Counted from the first letter of the stretch, positions 33,851-43,313 are shown. The stretch is DNA of 64,000 nucleotides from Actinoplanes sp. NBRC 103695 (GCF_030269485.1 NZ_BSTL01000034.1:1-64000); one strand, 5' to 3'. The notes: generated from the letters alone by a model not told the origin. Made by a program: numbers and translations.

Positions 33851-36727
33851 GTGCCACGCAGCGAGCGACCGCTGGACTCCGCCCACATGCCGCTGACGCG
33901 TTTCGCCGCCGATCTGCGGGCGCTGCGCCGGGCGGCCGGCACGCCGACCTATCGTGAGATGGCCGCCCGGTCGCACTATTCGGTGTCCACGCTCTCCGCC
34001 GCGGCCGGCGGTCGCCAACTGCCCACGCTCGGGGTGCTGCAGGCGTACGTGACGGCGTGCGGCGGCGACCCGGTGAACTGGACCGGGCGCTGGCACGAGC
34101 TGGCCGCCGCGCTCGCCACCGAGGCGGCGCCGCCCGATGACGAGCAACCGTCGCCGTACGCCGGGCTCGCCGCCTTCCAGACCGAGGACGCCGAGCGTTT
34201 CTTCGGGCGCGAGACGCTCGTCGCCGAGGTGCTCCGGCGTCTGCGCGACCGGCCGCTGGTGGCCGTCTTCGGCGCATCCGGCTCCGGAAAGTCGTCGTTG
34301 CTCCGTGCCGGCGTGGCGGCCCGGCTGCAAGCCGACGCGGTGCTGTTCACCCCCGGGGCCCATCCGCTCGATGAGTGTGCCGTGGCGCTCTCCCGCCCGG
34401 CCGGGATGATGCCCGGCCCGCTGCACGCCGAGATCGCCGCCGACCCGCGCGGCCTGCTGCGTACGGTCCGCCGGATCTTGGTCGACGCGCCCCCGGGCGC
34501 CGAACTGGTCCTGATCATCGACCAGTTCGAAGAGGTCTTCACGCTGACCACCGACCCGGCCGAACGGGACCTCTTCGTCGAGGCTCTGTGCGAGGCCGCG
34601 ATGGACGTGCGGGGATCCTGCCGGGTCGTCCTGGGCGTCCGGGCCGACTTCTTCGCCCACTGCACCGCGCAGTCCCGGCTGGCCGGCGTGCTCGCCGACG
34701 GCCAGGTGATCGTCGGCCCGATGACCGCCGCCGAGCTGCGCACCGCGATCGTCCAGCCGGCCGTGCGGGCGGGTCTCGCGGTGGAGACGCCGCTGCTCAC
34801 CGAGCTGATCGCGGCGGCGGCGGGGCAGGCCGGGGTCCTGCCGCTCGTGTCGCACGCGCTGCTGGAGACGTGGCGCCGCCGCCGGGGCAACACGCTGACG
34901 CTGGACGGCTACCAGGCGGCCGGCGGCCTGACCGGCGCGCTGCAGCAGACCGCGGAGAAGACGTGGGCGGGGCTGGGCCCGGACGGGCGGCGCTCGGCCA
35001 AACACCTGATGCTGCGGCTGGTAGCGGCGGGTGACGGCACCGTGGACACCAAGCGCCGGGTCGCCCCCGCCGAGCTGGGCGACGATCCGGAGCTGTCGAC
35101 GGTGGTCGCCCGGTTCGCCTCGGCCCGGCTGATCTCGGTGGACCGGGACGGCATCGAGGTCTCGCACGAGGCGCTGATCCGGGCATGGCCGCGGCTGACC
35201 GGCTGGCTGGCCGAGGATCGGGAGGGACATCGCCTGCGGCAGGAGCTGACCGCGGCCACGGACATGTGGCTGGCGGTCGACGGCGACCGCGGCGCGTTGC
35301 TCCGCGGCGTACGCCTGGTCCGGGCCCAGGAGTACGCCGAGCGTGCCCCGTCGTCCCTGAGCGATCGGGAACGTGCCTTCCTCAGCGCGAGCCGGACGGC
35401 GGAGGAGGCCGAGCGTGCCGCGGCCCGCCGCGGCCGCACCCGGCTACGCCGGACGGTCGCCCTGCTCAGCGTGCTGCTCGTGCTGGTCGTGGCGGCAACC
35501 GCCTACGCGGTCGGAGCCGGCCGGGACGCCGCCCGGCAGCGAAACACGGCGCTGTCCGAGGTGGTCGCCACGCGGGCGGCCAAGTCCCGCGGCGCGGATC
35601 CGCTGCTGTCCGCCCGGCTGAGCCTGGCCGCCTACCGGGTGGCGCCCACGGCGGCCGCGCGTGACGGCCTGCTGTCCGCGGTGCCGTTCCCGGCCGGACC
35701 GCGGCTGACCGGGCACGCCGGCAACATCAACGCGCTCCGGTTCAGCCCGGACGGGCGCCGGCTGCTGACCGTCTCGCACGACCGGACGGCGCGGCTGTGG
35801 GATGTCGCCGATCCGCGCCGGCCACGACCGTCCGGAGTGCTGACCGGGCACACCGGCACGGTCAACGACGCCGCGTTCCGGCCGGACGGCCGGCTCATCG
35901 CGACCGCGGGCTGGGACCGCACCGTACGGCTGTGGGCCGGACCGGCGGGACGGTCGCCGGTGGCCGTGCTGGCCGGGCATACCGCCGACGTCAACGCGGT
36001 CGCGTTCAGCCCGGACGGCCGCCGGTTGGCGAGCGTCGGCAGCGACCGTACCGTCCGGCTCTGGGATGTGTCGCGGCCCCGGTCGCCGCGGCCGGTGGCC
36101 GTCCTCCGCGGGCACACCAAGCAGGTGGTGACGGTGGCGTTCCGGCCGGACGGCGCCGAGCTCGCCACCGGCAGCTTCGATCGTGAGATCCGGCTGTGGC
36201 CGCTGACCGGCACGGGCCGGGGCCGCGTGCTCACCGGCCACCGGGCCGGCGTGACCTGGGTGGCGTACCGCCCGGACGGCGCCGAGCTGGCGTCCGCCGG
36301 GCAGGACCAGACCGCCCGGATCTGGGACTTGTCCACCGGCCGGGAGCGCGGGCTGCTGGCGGGACATCAGGGGGTGGTGCGGTCGGTGGCGTACCGGCCG
36401 GACGGCGGTGCCGTGGTGACCGCGGGCGAGGACCGGACGGCGCGGCTGTGGGCGCTGACCGGGCCGGCCGCGTACCGGCAGATCGCGGTCCTGGAAGGGC
36501 ATGTCCAGGCGGTCACGTCGGCGGCCGCGCACCCGTCGGGCCGGCTGCTCGCCACGGGCAGCGACGACGACACGGCGGCTCTGTGGCCACTGCCGGACGC
36601 AAGGTGGGCGCCGGTCGGCCCGGAGCAGGCGGCCGCGTGGATCTGCTCGCTCGCCGGTCCTCCGCTCTCCCCGGGCGAGTGGCACGTCAGCTTTCCCGGG
36701 GTCCGTTACCGGCCGCCGTGTGACTGA
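33851..36727 (+). CDS. HTH-STAND ATPase-WD40 signalling protein (nSTAND1)
   Basis: 958 residues from GTG 33851, which has GGGGGA upstream. Residues ~12-70 form a helix-turn-helix of the XRE kind (YREMAARSHYSVSTLS). Residues ~95-520 are an nSTAND1 NTPase with Walker A GASGSGKSSLL, Walker B LVLIIDQFEE and the winged-helix end ISVDRDGIEVSHEALI. A single membrane helix follows (~540-562). The C-terminal ~280 residues make seven WD40 repeats (such as FSPDGRRLASVGSDRTVRLW), one full propeller. STAND proteins oligomerise on sensing a ligand through the repeat domain. The HTH would lie inside the cell and the propeller outside, if the helix spans the membrane. Partners are unknown. Confidence 0.92.
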   Translation: MPRSERPLDSAHMPLTRFAADLRALRRAAGTPTYREMAARSHYSVSTLSAAAGGRQLPTLGVLQAYVTACGGDPVNWTGRWHELAAALATEAAPPDDEQPSPYAGLAAFQTEDAERFFGRETLVAEVLRRLRDRPLVAVFGASGSGKSSLLRAGVAARLQADAVLFTPGAHPLDECAVALSRPAGMMPGPLHAEIAADPRGLLRTVRRILVDAPPGAELVLIIDQFEEVFTLTTDPAERDLFVEALCEAAMDVRGSCRVVLGVRADFFAHCTAQSRLAGVLADGQVIVGPMTAAELRTAIVQPAVRAGLAVETPLLTELIAAAAGQAGVLPLVSHALLETWRRRRGNTLTLDGYQAAGGLTGALQQTAEKTWAGLGPDGRRSAKHLMLRLVAAGDGTVDTKRRVAPAELGDDPELSTVVARFASARLISVDRDGIEVSHEALIRAWPRLTGWLAEDREGHRLRQELTAATDMWLAVDGDRGALLRGVRLVRAQEYAERAPSSLSDRERAFLSASRTAEEAERAAARRGRTRLRRTVALLSVLLVLVVAATAYAVGAGRDAARQRNTALSEVVATRAAKSRGADPLLSARLSLAAYRVAPTAAARDGLLSAVPFPAGPRLTGHAGNINALRFSPDGRRLLTVSHDRTARLWDVADPRRPRPSGVLTGHTGTVNDAAFRPDGRLIATAGWDRTVRLWAGPAGRSPVAVLAGHTADVNAVAFSPDGRRLASVGSDRTVRLWDVSRPRSPRPVAVLRGHTKQVVTVAFRPDGAELATGSFDREIRLWPLTGTGRGRVLTGHRAGVTWVAYRPDGAELASAGQDQTARIWDLSTGRERGLLAGHQGVVRSVAYRPDGGAVVTAGEDRTARLWALTGPAAYRQIAVLEGHVQAVTSAAAHPSGRLLATGSDDDTAALWPLPDARWAPVGPEQAAAWICSLAGPPLSPGEWHVSFPGVRYRPPCD

Positions 36728-36804
36728 GGTTGTTTGTACGGTCGCCGACCGTCGACACCGGACAACGTTTCGGTGTTAACCCTGACTCCGACGAAGGAGG
36801 TCAG

Positions 36805-38739
36805 GTGAGGAAACGAAGAGTACGAAGCATCGCTGCGGCGCTCGTCCTGAGTCTGCTGGGGATGGCCGCGGCCGAGGGTGCGACCACCGCGCCGGCGGCG
36901 GCCGCCGAGGTGCAGGTCTGCCGCAACGGCATCTGCGACGGGCAGAAGGACCCGGCGACCGCCGCGCAGGACACGCTGTTGCAGACCGCACACCGGGAGA
37001 ACCGGTCGATCGAACTGCACGTGTCGTTCACCGACGGTGGCATGGCGTGGGCGGACCTGAGGTCCGGCGCCCCGGGCGACCTGGTGTGGCTGGATCGCAC
37101 GTTCGACGGCGGCGCCACGTGGGAGGGGCATCTCGGGCTGACCGAGGTTCCGGCCGGCGGCACGAGCTGGCGGACGATGATGTACTGGATCAGCGATGTC
37201 ATGCGCGGGGGGATGGTGCGCGCCTGCGGGGAGACCGGGGGCGCCGGTCGTACGGCATGCACCTCATGGTTGCCGGTCTGCCGGGACGGCCGCTGCGACG
37301 GCGCCGACCCGGCCGGCGTGGCCGACAAGCTGCCGAACGCCCGGTCCTGGGTGTGGGGCCGCAAGGTGACCATGCACGTCAGCGCGGACGGGCTGGCCGG
37401 CTGGGCCAGCATCGACAACGTGGACACCAGCCGGCGGGATGTCGTCTGGCTGGACCGCAGCTGGGACGGCGGCACCAGCTGGGAGAGCGGGCTCGGCGCG
37501 ACGGCCATCCCACCGGGCCGTACGGGCTGGCGGACGCTGCTGTTCCACTTCGACAACCCGTCGCAGGGCGGGGTCGGCATGCTCCGCGCCTGCGGCCAGG
37601 CCGAGTTCACTCCGGAGACGCAGATCGACTGCACGCCGTGGGTGCGTGGGAGCCAGCCCCCGCCGGACATCTATCGGGGCGCCTCCGACGAGCTGGAAAG
37701 GTTGTACAACGGCGATTCGGGCATGTTCGGTCCCGGCGAGCCGGACGCCGGCATCTGGATCTCGGCCAACGCGCTGACCGCGCTGCTCGACTACACCGCG
37801 CGGACCGGCGACGACCGTCATCTCGGCGTCCTGGCGACGATGAGGAACAAGCACACCACCGGGATCCCGGCCAAGACCTGGACCGGTGAGTACTACGACG
37901 ACTACGCCTGGTGGGGACTGGCCTGGCTGCGGGGCTACGACGTGACCCGCAACACCACCTATCTGGCGCTCGCGGAGAAGGTCGCCGACCGGATCCGGGA
38001 CAAGTGGAGTTTGACCTGCGGCGGCGGCATCCGTTGGAGCGATCAAGAACCGCTGGTCAAGAACACGATCACGAACGCGCTGTACCTGAAGCTGGCCGCC
38101 GGGCTGCACCGGCGCGGGCGTGGCGGCGGCCGGTGGCTGGAAGAGGCGAACCGCACCTGGGACTGGTTCGAAAGCGCGAACGGTGGCCGGGACCTGCTGG
38201 ACGCGAGCAACGGCCTCGCCGAGGACGCGATGGAGCCGGTGAACGGGAGGTGTGTGGTCACCAACGGCCGAACGTACACCTACCTTCAGGGCACGATGGC
38301 GGGTGGCCTCGCCGAGCTCTATCGCGTGACCGGCAGGCGGGAACTCCTGGTCCGTGCGGCCAGGATCATGAACGCCGCCACCACGGACGAGTCGATGGTG
38401 CGCGACGGAGTGCTCTACTACGACATCGAGGAGATCGCCGACGACGGCGACGGGCTGAAGGACGTCGAAAAGCGTTACCCGTCGGACGGCACCGCGTTCA
38501 AGGGCGCGTTCATGCGCAACCTCCGCGAGCTGTACGACGTCAGCGTGGCCGCGGGCGCGCCGACCGGCGACTGGCGCGGGTTCATGCTGCGGCAACGCAC
38601 AACGCTGATGGACGGCAGCCGCAATGACTGGAGCCAGTTCGGCATGCACTGGGCCGGCCCGGTCACCCGCGACCACAACATCACGTTCGGCACGCAGCTG
38701 AGTGCCCTGGACGCGTTCAACGCCGGCCAGGGTCTCTGA
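36805..38739 (+). CDS. Secreted GH76-family glycoside hydrolase (alpha-1,6-mannanase-like) with two N-terminal repeats
   Basis: GTG 36805 follows AAGGAGGTCAG and a signal peptide (LVLSLLGMAAAEGATTAPAAAA); 644 residues in all. Two ~105-residue repeats come first, each opening VCR(N/D)G.CDG and holding WLDRxxDGGxxWE and RACG. They are probably ligand-binding modules. Residues ~290-640 are a GH76 (alpha/alpha)6 barrel with the catalytic Asp pair in EYYDDYAWWGLAWL. The family cleaves alpha-1,6-mannan, as found in fungal walls and actinobacterial lipomannan. The strong ribosome site suggests good expression. It stands alone, closed by a long hairpin. Confidence 0.88.
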   Translation: MRKRRVRSIAAALVLSLLGMAAAEGATTAPAAAAEVQVCRNGICDGQKDPATAAQDTLLQTAHRENRSIELHVSFTDGGMAWADLRSGAPGDLVWLDRTFDGGATWEGHLGLTEVPAGGTSWRTMMYWISDVMRGGMVRACGETGGAGRTACTSWLPVCRDGRCDGADPAGVADKLPNARSWVWGRKVTMHVSADGLAGWASIDNVDTSRRDVVWLDRSWDGGTSWESGLGATAIPPGRTGWRTLLFHFDNPSQGGVGMLRACGQAEFTPETQIDCTPWVRGSQPPPDIYRGASDELERLYNGDSGMFGPGEPDAGIWISANALTALLDYTARTGDDRHLGVLATMRNKHTTGIPAKTWTGEYYDDYAWWGLAWLRGYDVTRNTTYLALAEKVADRIRDKWSLTCGGGIRWSDQEPLVKNTITNALYLKLAAGLHRRGRGGGRWLEEANRTWDWFESANGGRDLLDASNGLAEDAMEPVNGRCVVTNGRTYTYLQGTMAGGLAELYRVTGRRELLVRAARIMNAATTDESMVRDGVLYYDIEEIADDGDGLKDVEKRYPSDGTAFKGAFMRNLRELYDVSVAAGAPTGDWRGFMLRQRTTLMDGSRNDWSQFGMHWAGPVTRDHNITFGTQLSALDAFNAGQGL

Positions 38740-38743
38740 TCAG

Positions 38744-38795
38744 CTGAGCAGCGCCCGCGACACCGGCCTCCGCCTCCGTCGTGGGCGCTGCTCAG
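38744..38795. terminator. Terminator hairpin after the GH76 gene
   Basis: Perfect 13-base arms (CTGAGCAGCGCCC at 38744-38756 and its complement at 38783-38795) close a 26-base loop, starting five bases after the stop codon. I see no gene in the rest of the spacer to 39010. Confidence 0.8.
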
Positions 38796-39010
38796 GGCAG
38801 GCAGCGTGCCCCGTCGAGGCCGGTGGAAAGTACCGCACCCGACTTGCTGCGTACGGTGATGGAGCGTCATCGCCGCACCGACCTGACGGGTGCGGACCGT
38901 CGCGGAAAGTACCAGCTGAGGATCTCGGGATAGCTGCTGTCCACTGATTGCCCCTCATCATTGGTGCGACCGGCGTCCCCCAGGTGCCCGCCCGTCGATA
39001 GTGTGATCAG

Positions 39011-40015
39011 GTGTTCGCAGATGGCGCGATCTACCGGGACGGTCGGCGCACGGCCGAACCACTGGGACTGGCGCGCCTGGATGGTTCGGGCACGGACGGC
39101 GCCCTCTTGGCGTGGGCCGGGCTCGATCGGCCGACCGAGGCGGAGTTCACCGCCGTGGCGCGGCAGTTCGGGCTGCCGGACGCCGCGGTCGCGCACAGCC
39201 TGCATCCGCACCAGCGGCCGAGGCTCGAACGGTACGGCGACACCTTGTTCTGCGTGCTGCGCACGGCCCGCTACATCGACGAGTCCGAGACGTTCGACTT
39301 CGGCGAGGTGCTCGTCTTCCTGGGCCCGAACTTCGTCGTGACCGTCCGCCGCGGCGAAACACCGGACCTCTCGGCGGTGCGCCGCACCCTCGAGGCCCGG
39401 CCGGAGCTGTTACGGCGCGGGCCCGTGGCGGTCCTGCACGCCGTCATGGACCAGATCATGGACGATTACGGGCCGGTCGTCGCCGGGGTCGAGAACGACA
39501 TCGACGAGATCGAGGACGAGGTCTTCGACGGCAGCGCGGGCGCGCCCCGGCGGGTGTACCGGCTGTCCCGGGCCGTGATCGCGTTCCAGCGCGCGACCAA
39601 ACCACTGCCGTCGATGTTCGACCGCCTGATCGACGAACCGCTCTTCGACGAGGACGAGCGACGGGCCCTGCGGGTCGTCCGGGATCGCGCGCTGCAACTG
39701 GTCGAGCAGGCGGACGCGTTCCGGCAGGTGCTGCAGAACATCCTCAACGTCAACCTCACGCTGGAGACGAAGAGCCTCGCCGAGATGTCCAACGCCCTCA
39801 CCGAGATGTCGAACGACCAGAACGAGGTCGTCAAGAAGATCTCCGCCTGGGCGGCCATCCTGTTCGCACCCACCTCCGTCGGCACGATCTACGGGATGAA
39901 CTTCCAGATCATGCCGGAACTGTCCTGGGAGCTCGGCTACCCCTTCGCACTGGCCCTGATGGTGCTGGTGGGGATCGCTCTTTACGGGCTGTTCAAAAAA
40001 CAGAAGTGGATCTGA
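39011..40015 (+). CDS. CorA-family divalent cation channel
   Basis: A 334-residue protein starting at GTG 39011. The long, charged N-terminal part forms the cytoplasmic funnel. Near the C-terminus are two membrane helices joined by the YGMNFQIMPEL loop, which holds the GMN signature that selects Mg2+. The KKQKWI end is the usual basic tail. It imports Mg2+ (or Co2+/Ni2+). The gene stands alone; its last codons are duplicated just past the stop (see the tandem repeat). Confidence 0.92.
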   Translation: MFADGAIYRDGRRTAEPLGLARLDGSGTDGALLAWAGLDRPTEAEFTAVARQFGLPDAAVAHSLHPHQRPRLERYGDTLFCVLRTARYIDESETFDFGEVLVFLGPNFVVTVRRGETPDLSAVRRTLEARPELLRRGPVAVLHAVMDQIMDDYGPVVAGVENDIDEIEDEVFDGSAGAPRRVYRLSRAVIAFQRATKPLPSMFDRLIDEPLFDEDERRALRVVRDRALQLVEQADAFRQVLQNILNVNLTLETKSLAEMSNALTEMSNDQNEVVKKISAWAAILFAPTSVGTIYGMNFQIMPELSWELGYPFALALMVLVGIALYGLFKKQKWI

Positions 40016-40047
40016 CGACCGAAAACAGAAGTGGATCTGACGACCGA
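39997..40047 (+). repeat. 25-base tandem duplication across the corA stop codon
   Basis: The 25-base unit beginning AAAACAGAAGTGGATCTGAC is present twice in a row (39997-40021 and 40022-40046). The first copy holds the last coding triplets and the stop codon of corA; the second is untranslated. Confidence 0.9.
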
Positions 40048-40387
40048 GGCTGTGACGTGGCGAGTGTTTGTCGCAGGGGAACCGGGATGGTCGGCCCCCC
40101 AACCAACCTGAAGCCAGCATTAGAGCGTCGCTGAGGACCGCCCTCTTACGGATATCTAAGAAATGGAACCTACCGTCGGCTCATGGGCAGGGGTGAGGAC
40201 CAGATGACCGGCATCGCACCCGGCAACCGGACAGTAGTTTGGCGGGCCCTCGACCGCGGTGCCTGACATCCATCCCGACGTCCGCTTCCCAGCAGGCCGG
40301 TTCGCGACCACGACATCGCCTACCCGCCGTAGCGGCCCCTCATGCGCCGGACGACCGACGCCAGCAGCACGTAGGAGAAGAACGACG
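40048..40387. other. 340-base spacer between corA and dedA
   Basis: I see no supportable gene, repeat or terminator here. The AGGAG site of the dedA-like gene lies ten bases before its ATG. Confidence 0.5.
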
Positions 40388-40993
40388 ATGCTCGACCACC
40401 TGACACCGCTGCTCTCCTCGCCCTGGCTCTACGTCATCGTCTTCGCGGCCATGGCCGTCGACGGGTTCATCCCGGTCGTGCCGACCGACGTCGCCGTCAT
40501 CGGGCTGGGCGCGCTGTCGGCGACCGGCTCGCCGAACCTTGTCGCCCTGGCCGCCGTCGTGGTGGCCGGCGGGATCGCCGGCGACCGGGTCTCGTACCTG
40601 CTCGGCCGGAAGGCCGGCGGCCGGGTCACCGACGGCAAGCTCGCGGTGGTCAAGAAGAAGGCGGAGCGTGCGCTGATGCGGTACGGCGGAGTCGTGATCC
40701 TGGTCGGCCGGTTCCTGCCGTACGGGCGTACCGCCACCGCCCTGACGGCGGGCTCGACGTCCGTTCCGCTGAGCCGGTTCCGGCTCTTCACCGCGCTGGC
40801 GAGCGTGGCCTGGGCGGCGTATGCGATCGGCCTGGGCCGGCTGGGCGGGGCGACCTTCGCCGGCTCGCCGCTGCTGGGCGCCGGGTGCGCGATGGTGTTC
40901 GGCGCGATCCTGACCGCGATGTTCGCCCTGGGAGGGAAATGGAGCGGCGGCGCGAAGGTCACCGCCGGAAGCTATCTCCCTCGTCAAGACTGA
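40388..40993 (+). CDS. DedA-family membrane protein
   Basis: ATG 40388 (AGGAG upstream) gives 201 residues; a longer in-frame leader has no ribosome site. Four or five hydrophobic helices surround the family blocks VDGFIPVVPTDVAVIGLG and GGIAGDRVSYLLGRKAG and the later ILVGRFLPYGRTATALTAG with the Arg of the RFxPxxR motif. DedA proteins are membrane transporters of undecaprenyl phosphate or other lipids and support envelope function. The C-terminal end is short and polar. It stands alone. Confidence 0.9.
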   Translation: MLDHLTPLLSSPWLYVIVFAAMAVDGFIPVVPTDVAVIGLGALSATGSPNLVALAAVVVAGGIAGDRVSYLLGRKAGGRVTDGKLAVVKKKAERALMRYGGVVILVGRFLPYGRTATALTAGSTSVPLSRFRLFTALASVAWAAYAIGLGRLGGATFAGSPLLGAGCAMVFGAILTAMFALGGKWSGGAKVTAGSYLPRQD

Positions 40994-41482
40994 GGCAGCA
41001 CGTGAAGCACGTCCGCGTCGCGCTGCGCGGAGACCACCTCACCCGCGCCGGACTGACCCATTACCCTCAGTTCGGGCCTGGCATACGGACTCTTCCTGAG
41101 CTGGAGCACGTTCCGGCCGTTGCCAGTACGGGAGAAGATGATCCCTATGACCCTCGTAAATAAGGGGTTTGGGCGAACGGCGGCCGGGATGGGGATCGAT
41201 GATCGCGCTTGTGCCCGGCGTGGTGGCGTGACACGAGGAAGGGCCTTCGGTACGTGCAGAGGTGACTAGCCAAAGCTCGAACTCCGAAGGCCCAACCCCG
41301 TTGGTATACCTTGCCGCCGGGACCGCCACATCGATGCCCCCGGCCGCTCTCACGCCGCGATGGTCTAGTGGGCCATGATCATCATCATGACCCGCCGTCT
41401 CGCCCGCCACCAACACCCCTGAAGTCCTCTATTTCCAGGGTCTTACGCCCGTAGCCCCGGCGGTCGGGTCGTGCTGGATTCT
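40994..41482. other. 490-base spacer with a 10-base inverted repeat (41241-41293)
   Basis: GGGCCTTCGG at 41241-41250 and CCGAAGGCCC at 41284-41293 are perfect complements around 33 bases. The arms look like an old mobile-element end or an orphan hairpin. A reading frame on the minus strand across this stretch has no likeness to known proteins and no ribosome site, so I do not call a gene. Confidence 0.4.
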
Positions 41483-42592
41483 TCAGACGGTGGCGGTGAG
41501 GGTTTCGAGGACTTGGCGAGGGGACGGCATAGCGCTGATTTCCTTCGCCATCGTCTGCGCCGCCGTGCGGTACGCGTCATCCTCGAGGACTTTCTGGATC
41601 GCACCGCCGATCTCGGCCGGGTCGGCGACGACCTCTGCTGCGCCGACCGAGGCGGCTCGTTCGGCGTTGACCGGCTTGTCCAGGCCGAGTGGGAGCAGCA
41701 CCATCGGCAGCCCGGCGCTGAGGGCCGCGAGCACGGTGCCTGCCCCGGCCGCCGAGACGACCAAATCCGTGGCCTGGAGCAGGTCACGCATGGGCACGAA
41801 GCCTGCGAGCTGAACCCGGCGGCGATCGACCTGATCCATGTCGAGGTCCTTCGCCGTGTGTGGCGCCAGGAGCAGGTTGACGTCAAGTTCGGAGGCGGCG
41901 ACGACGGTGCGGGTCAGGACCTGAGGGTCCTCCACGACCGTACCCAGGGAGAGCAACACGGTCGGACGGTCCTCCCTTTCCCGGAAAGCGGGGCGGGTCC
42001 AAGACGGCCCTTCGCCCGCGTGTGGTTCCGGTCGGATCGGCATACGCGGGGCCGGATAGTGGTCAGTGAACCGCAGCAGGCTGTCCGGCCACGGGTCGAC
42101 GTACGCGAACGGGGCGCTCGGGACGAGGCCGTGCTCACCAAACTTGACGAGGGCACGTTGCCCGAACTGCACGGCCAACGGTTCAATGAGGGGCAGCGTG
42201 GCGCCGTGCGCGGCCCACGGGACGTCGAGGGCGGCCGCCACGAATTGGCCAAGGTAGTCGGACATCTCGGCGACGACCAGATCGGGACGGAAGTCGCGGG
42301 CGTGCGCCAGCGCTTCGCCCGCCGAGGAGTTGATCGGGTTCTCCACGAAAAACTCCACTGCGAAGGCCGCCATATCGGTCAGCGGGTCGCCGCCGGTGCG
42401 GCGGTTCACCTCGCCGAGGTTGGCGGCTATGTCCAAGCCGGCCGGGAGCAGAGGCATCGACGGTGCCGCTGAGGCCATCGACGGATGAGTCATCAAGGCG
42501 ACGTCGTGGCCGGCATCTCGCGCTGCTTTGGCGAGCGGGAGCAGCGGGAGCACATGCCCGAAGGCTGGAACGGCGGAGAACAAGATCTTCAT
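41483..42592 (-). CDS. GT1-family glycosyltransferase (MGT/UGT-like)
   Basis: 369 residues with the GT-B fold. The N-terminal FSAVPAFGHVLPLLPLAKAARDAGHDVALM binds the acceptor (quoted in part, ~4-33). The C-terminal nucleotide-sugar half has TVLLSLGTVVEDP and the donor block FVPMRDLLQATDLVVSAAGAGTVLAAL and GLPMVLLPLGLDKPVNAER. Enzymes of this kind glycosylate macrolides or other small hydrophobic compounds, often as inactivation or final decoration. The usual HxGxGT motif reads SAAGAGT, so the donor-binding His is replaced. It diverges from a TetR-type gene across two palindromes, which suggests that the regulator controls it in response to a small molecule, perhaps the substrate. Confidence 0.88.
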   Translation of the reverse strand: MKILFSAVPAFGHVLPLLPLAKAARDAGHDVALMTHPSMASAAPSMPLLPAGLDIAANLGEVNRRTGGDPLTDMAAFAVEFFVENPINSSAGEALAHARDFRPDLVVAEMSDYLGQFVAAALDVPWAAHGATLPLIEPLAVQFGQRALVKFGEHGLVPSAPFAYVDPWPDSLLRFTDHYPAPRMPIRPEPHAGEGPSWTRPAFREREDRPTVLLSLGTVVEDPQVLTRTVVAASELDVNLLLAPHTAKDLDMDQVDRRRVQLAGFVPMRDLLQATDLVVSAAGAGTVLAALSAGLPMVLLPLGLDKPVNAERAASVGAAEVVADPAEIGGAIQKVLEDDAYRTAAQTMAKEISAMPSPRQVLETLTATV

Positions 42593-42600
42593 GCTGGTGG

Positions 42601-42639
42601 ACTCTACTCCATCCAGTAGAGTCCACTCCAGTGAGTGGA
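42601..42639. promoter_or_regulatory. Two adjacent palindromic operators between the glycosyltransferase and TetR genes
   Basis: ACTCTACT and AGTAGAGT (42601-42608, 42615-42622) are perfect 8-base arms around six bases. TCCACTC and GAGTGGA (42622-42628, 42633-42639) are perfect 7-base arms around four bases. They lie 9 bases before the glycosyltransferase start and 21 before the regulator start, ideal for a TetR-type repressor acting on both. Confidence 0.75.
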
Positions 42640-42659
42640 TTGGTGGTTACCATGACACC

Positions 42660-43313
42660 GTGGGTAGTGACCAGGAGATCTCGAAGAGCAGACGAGCGGA
42701 GAACGCGGAGCAGACCCGACTTGCGATCCTGGCGGCTGCGCGAGATCTGTTCACCCGGCGCGGCTATTTCCAGACGAAGGTCGGCGACATCGCGATCGAG
42801 GCCCGGGTCTCGGTGGCCTGGGTCCACGCGGTGGGCGGCGGCAAGAGCGGCCTGCTGCGTACGCTCATCGAGAACGGCGTCACCACCGAGGACAATGCCG
42901 TAATGCTGGAACGGATGACCTCGATCACCGAACCGGCAGAACTCGTACGGTTCCTGGTGCAGGCCACCCGGCTCCGGTTCGCGGAGTGGGCGGACCTGAT
43001 GCGGCAGGTCGCCGCAGCGGCGCCCCAGGATGTCAGTGTCCGTCAGAGCCAGGATATTGCCCACGAGGGCCTACGCGGCGCCTTACGCCTGACCGCGCAT
43101 CGACTGGCCGACATGGGCGCCTTGAAGGAGAAACTGGACCCGGATCGCGCCACCGATCTCCTGTGGCTTTACCTGTCCAACACGGCGTACTTCCTGAGAA
43201 CCGACGAGCTCGGCTGGTCTCTAGACGAGTCCGAGACCTGGCTCATCGAAATTCTCACGCAATCCCTGCTGGCACCCCGGGCTCAGGCCGGCGCCCCCGC
43301 CAGCAACTTCTGA
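42660..43313 (+). CDS. TetR-family transcription regulator
   Basis: I place the start at GTG 42660, after the operators, for 217 residues; ATG 42591 is in frame but would begin inside the promoter. The N-terminal helix-turn-helix reads QTRLAILAAARDLFTRRGYF, then VGDIAIEARVSVAWVHAVGGGKSGLL, quoted in part. The rest is a helical ligand-binding domain. The second helix of the DNA-reading pair has VSVAWVHA in place of the common VSxxTLYxHF, still within the family range. It is divergent from the glycosyltransferase. Confidence 0.92.
   Translation: MGSDQEISKSRRAENAEQTRLAILAAARDLFTRRGYFQTKVGDIAIEARVSVAWVHAVGGGKSGLLRTLIENGVTTEDNAVMLERMTSITEPAELVRFLVQATRLRFAEWADLMRQVAAAAPQDVSVRQSQDIAHEGLRGALRLTAHRLADMGALKEKLDPDRATDLLWLYLSNTAYFLRTDELGWSLDESETWLIEILTQSLLAPRAQAGAPASNF

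Noticed and set aside
41039..41416. A 125-codon minus-strand frame in the dedA-glycosyltransferase spacer
   Set aside because: No ribosome site, no family likeness and odd composition; an inverted repeat crosses it.
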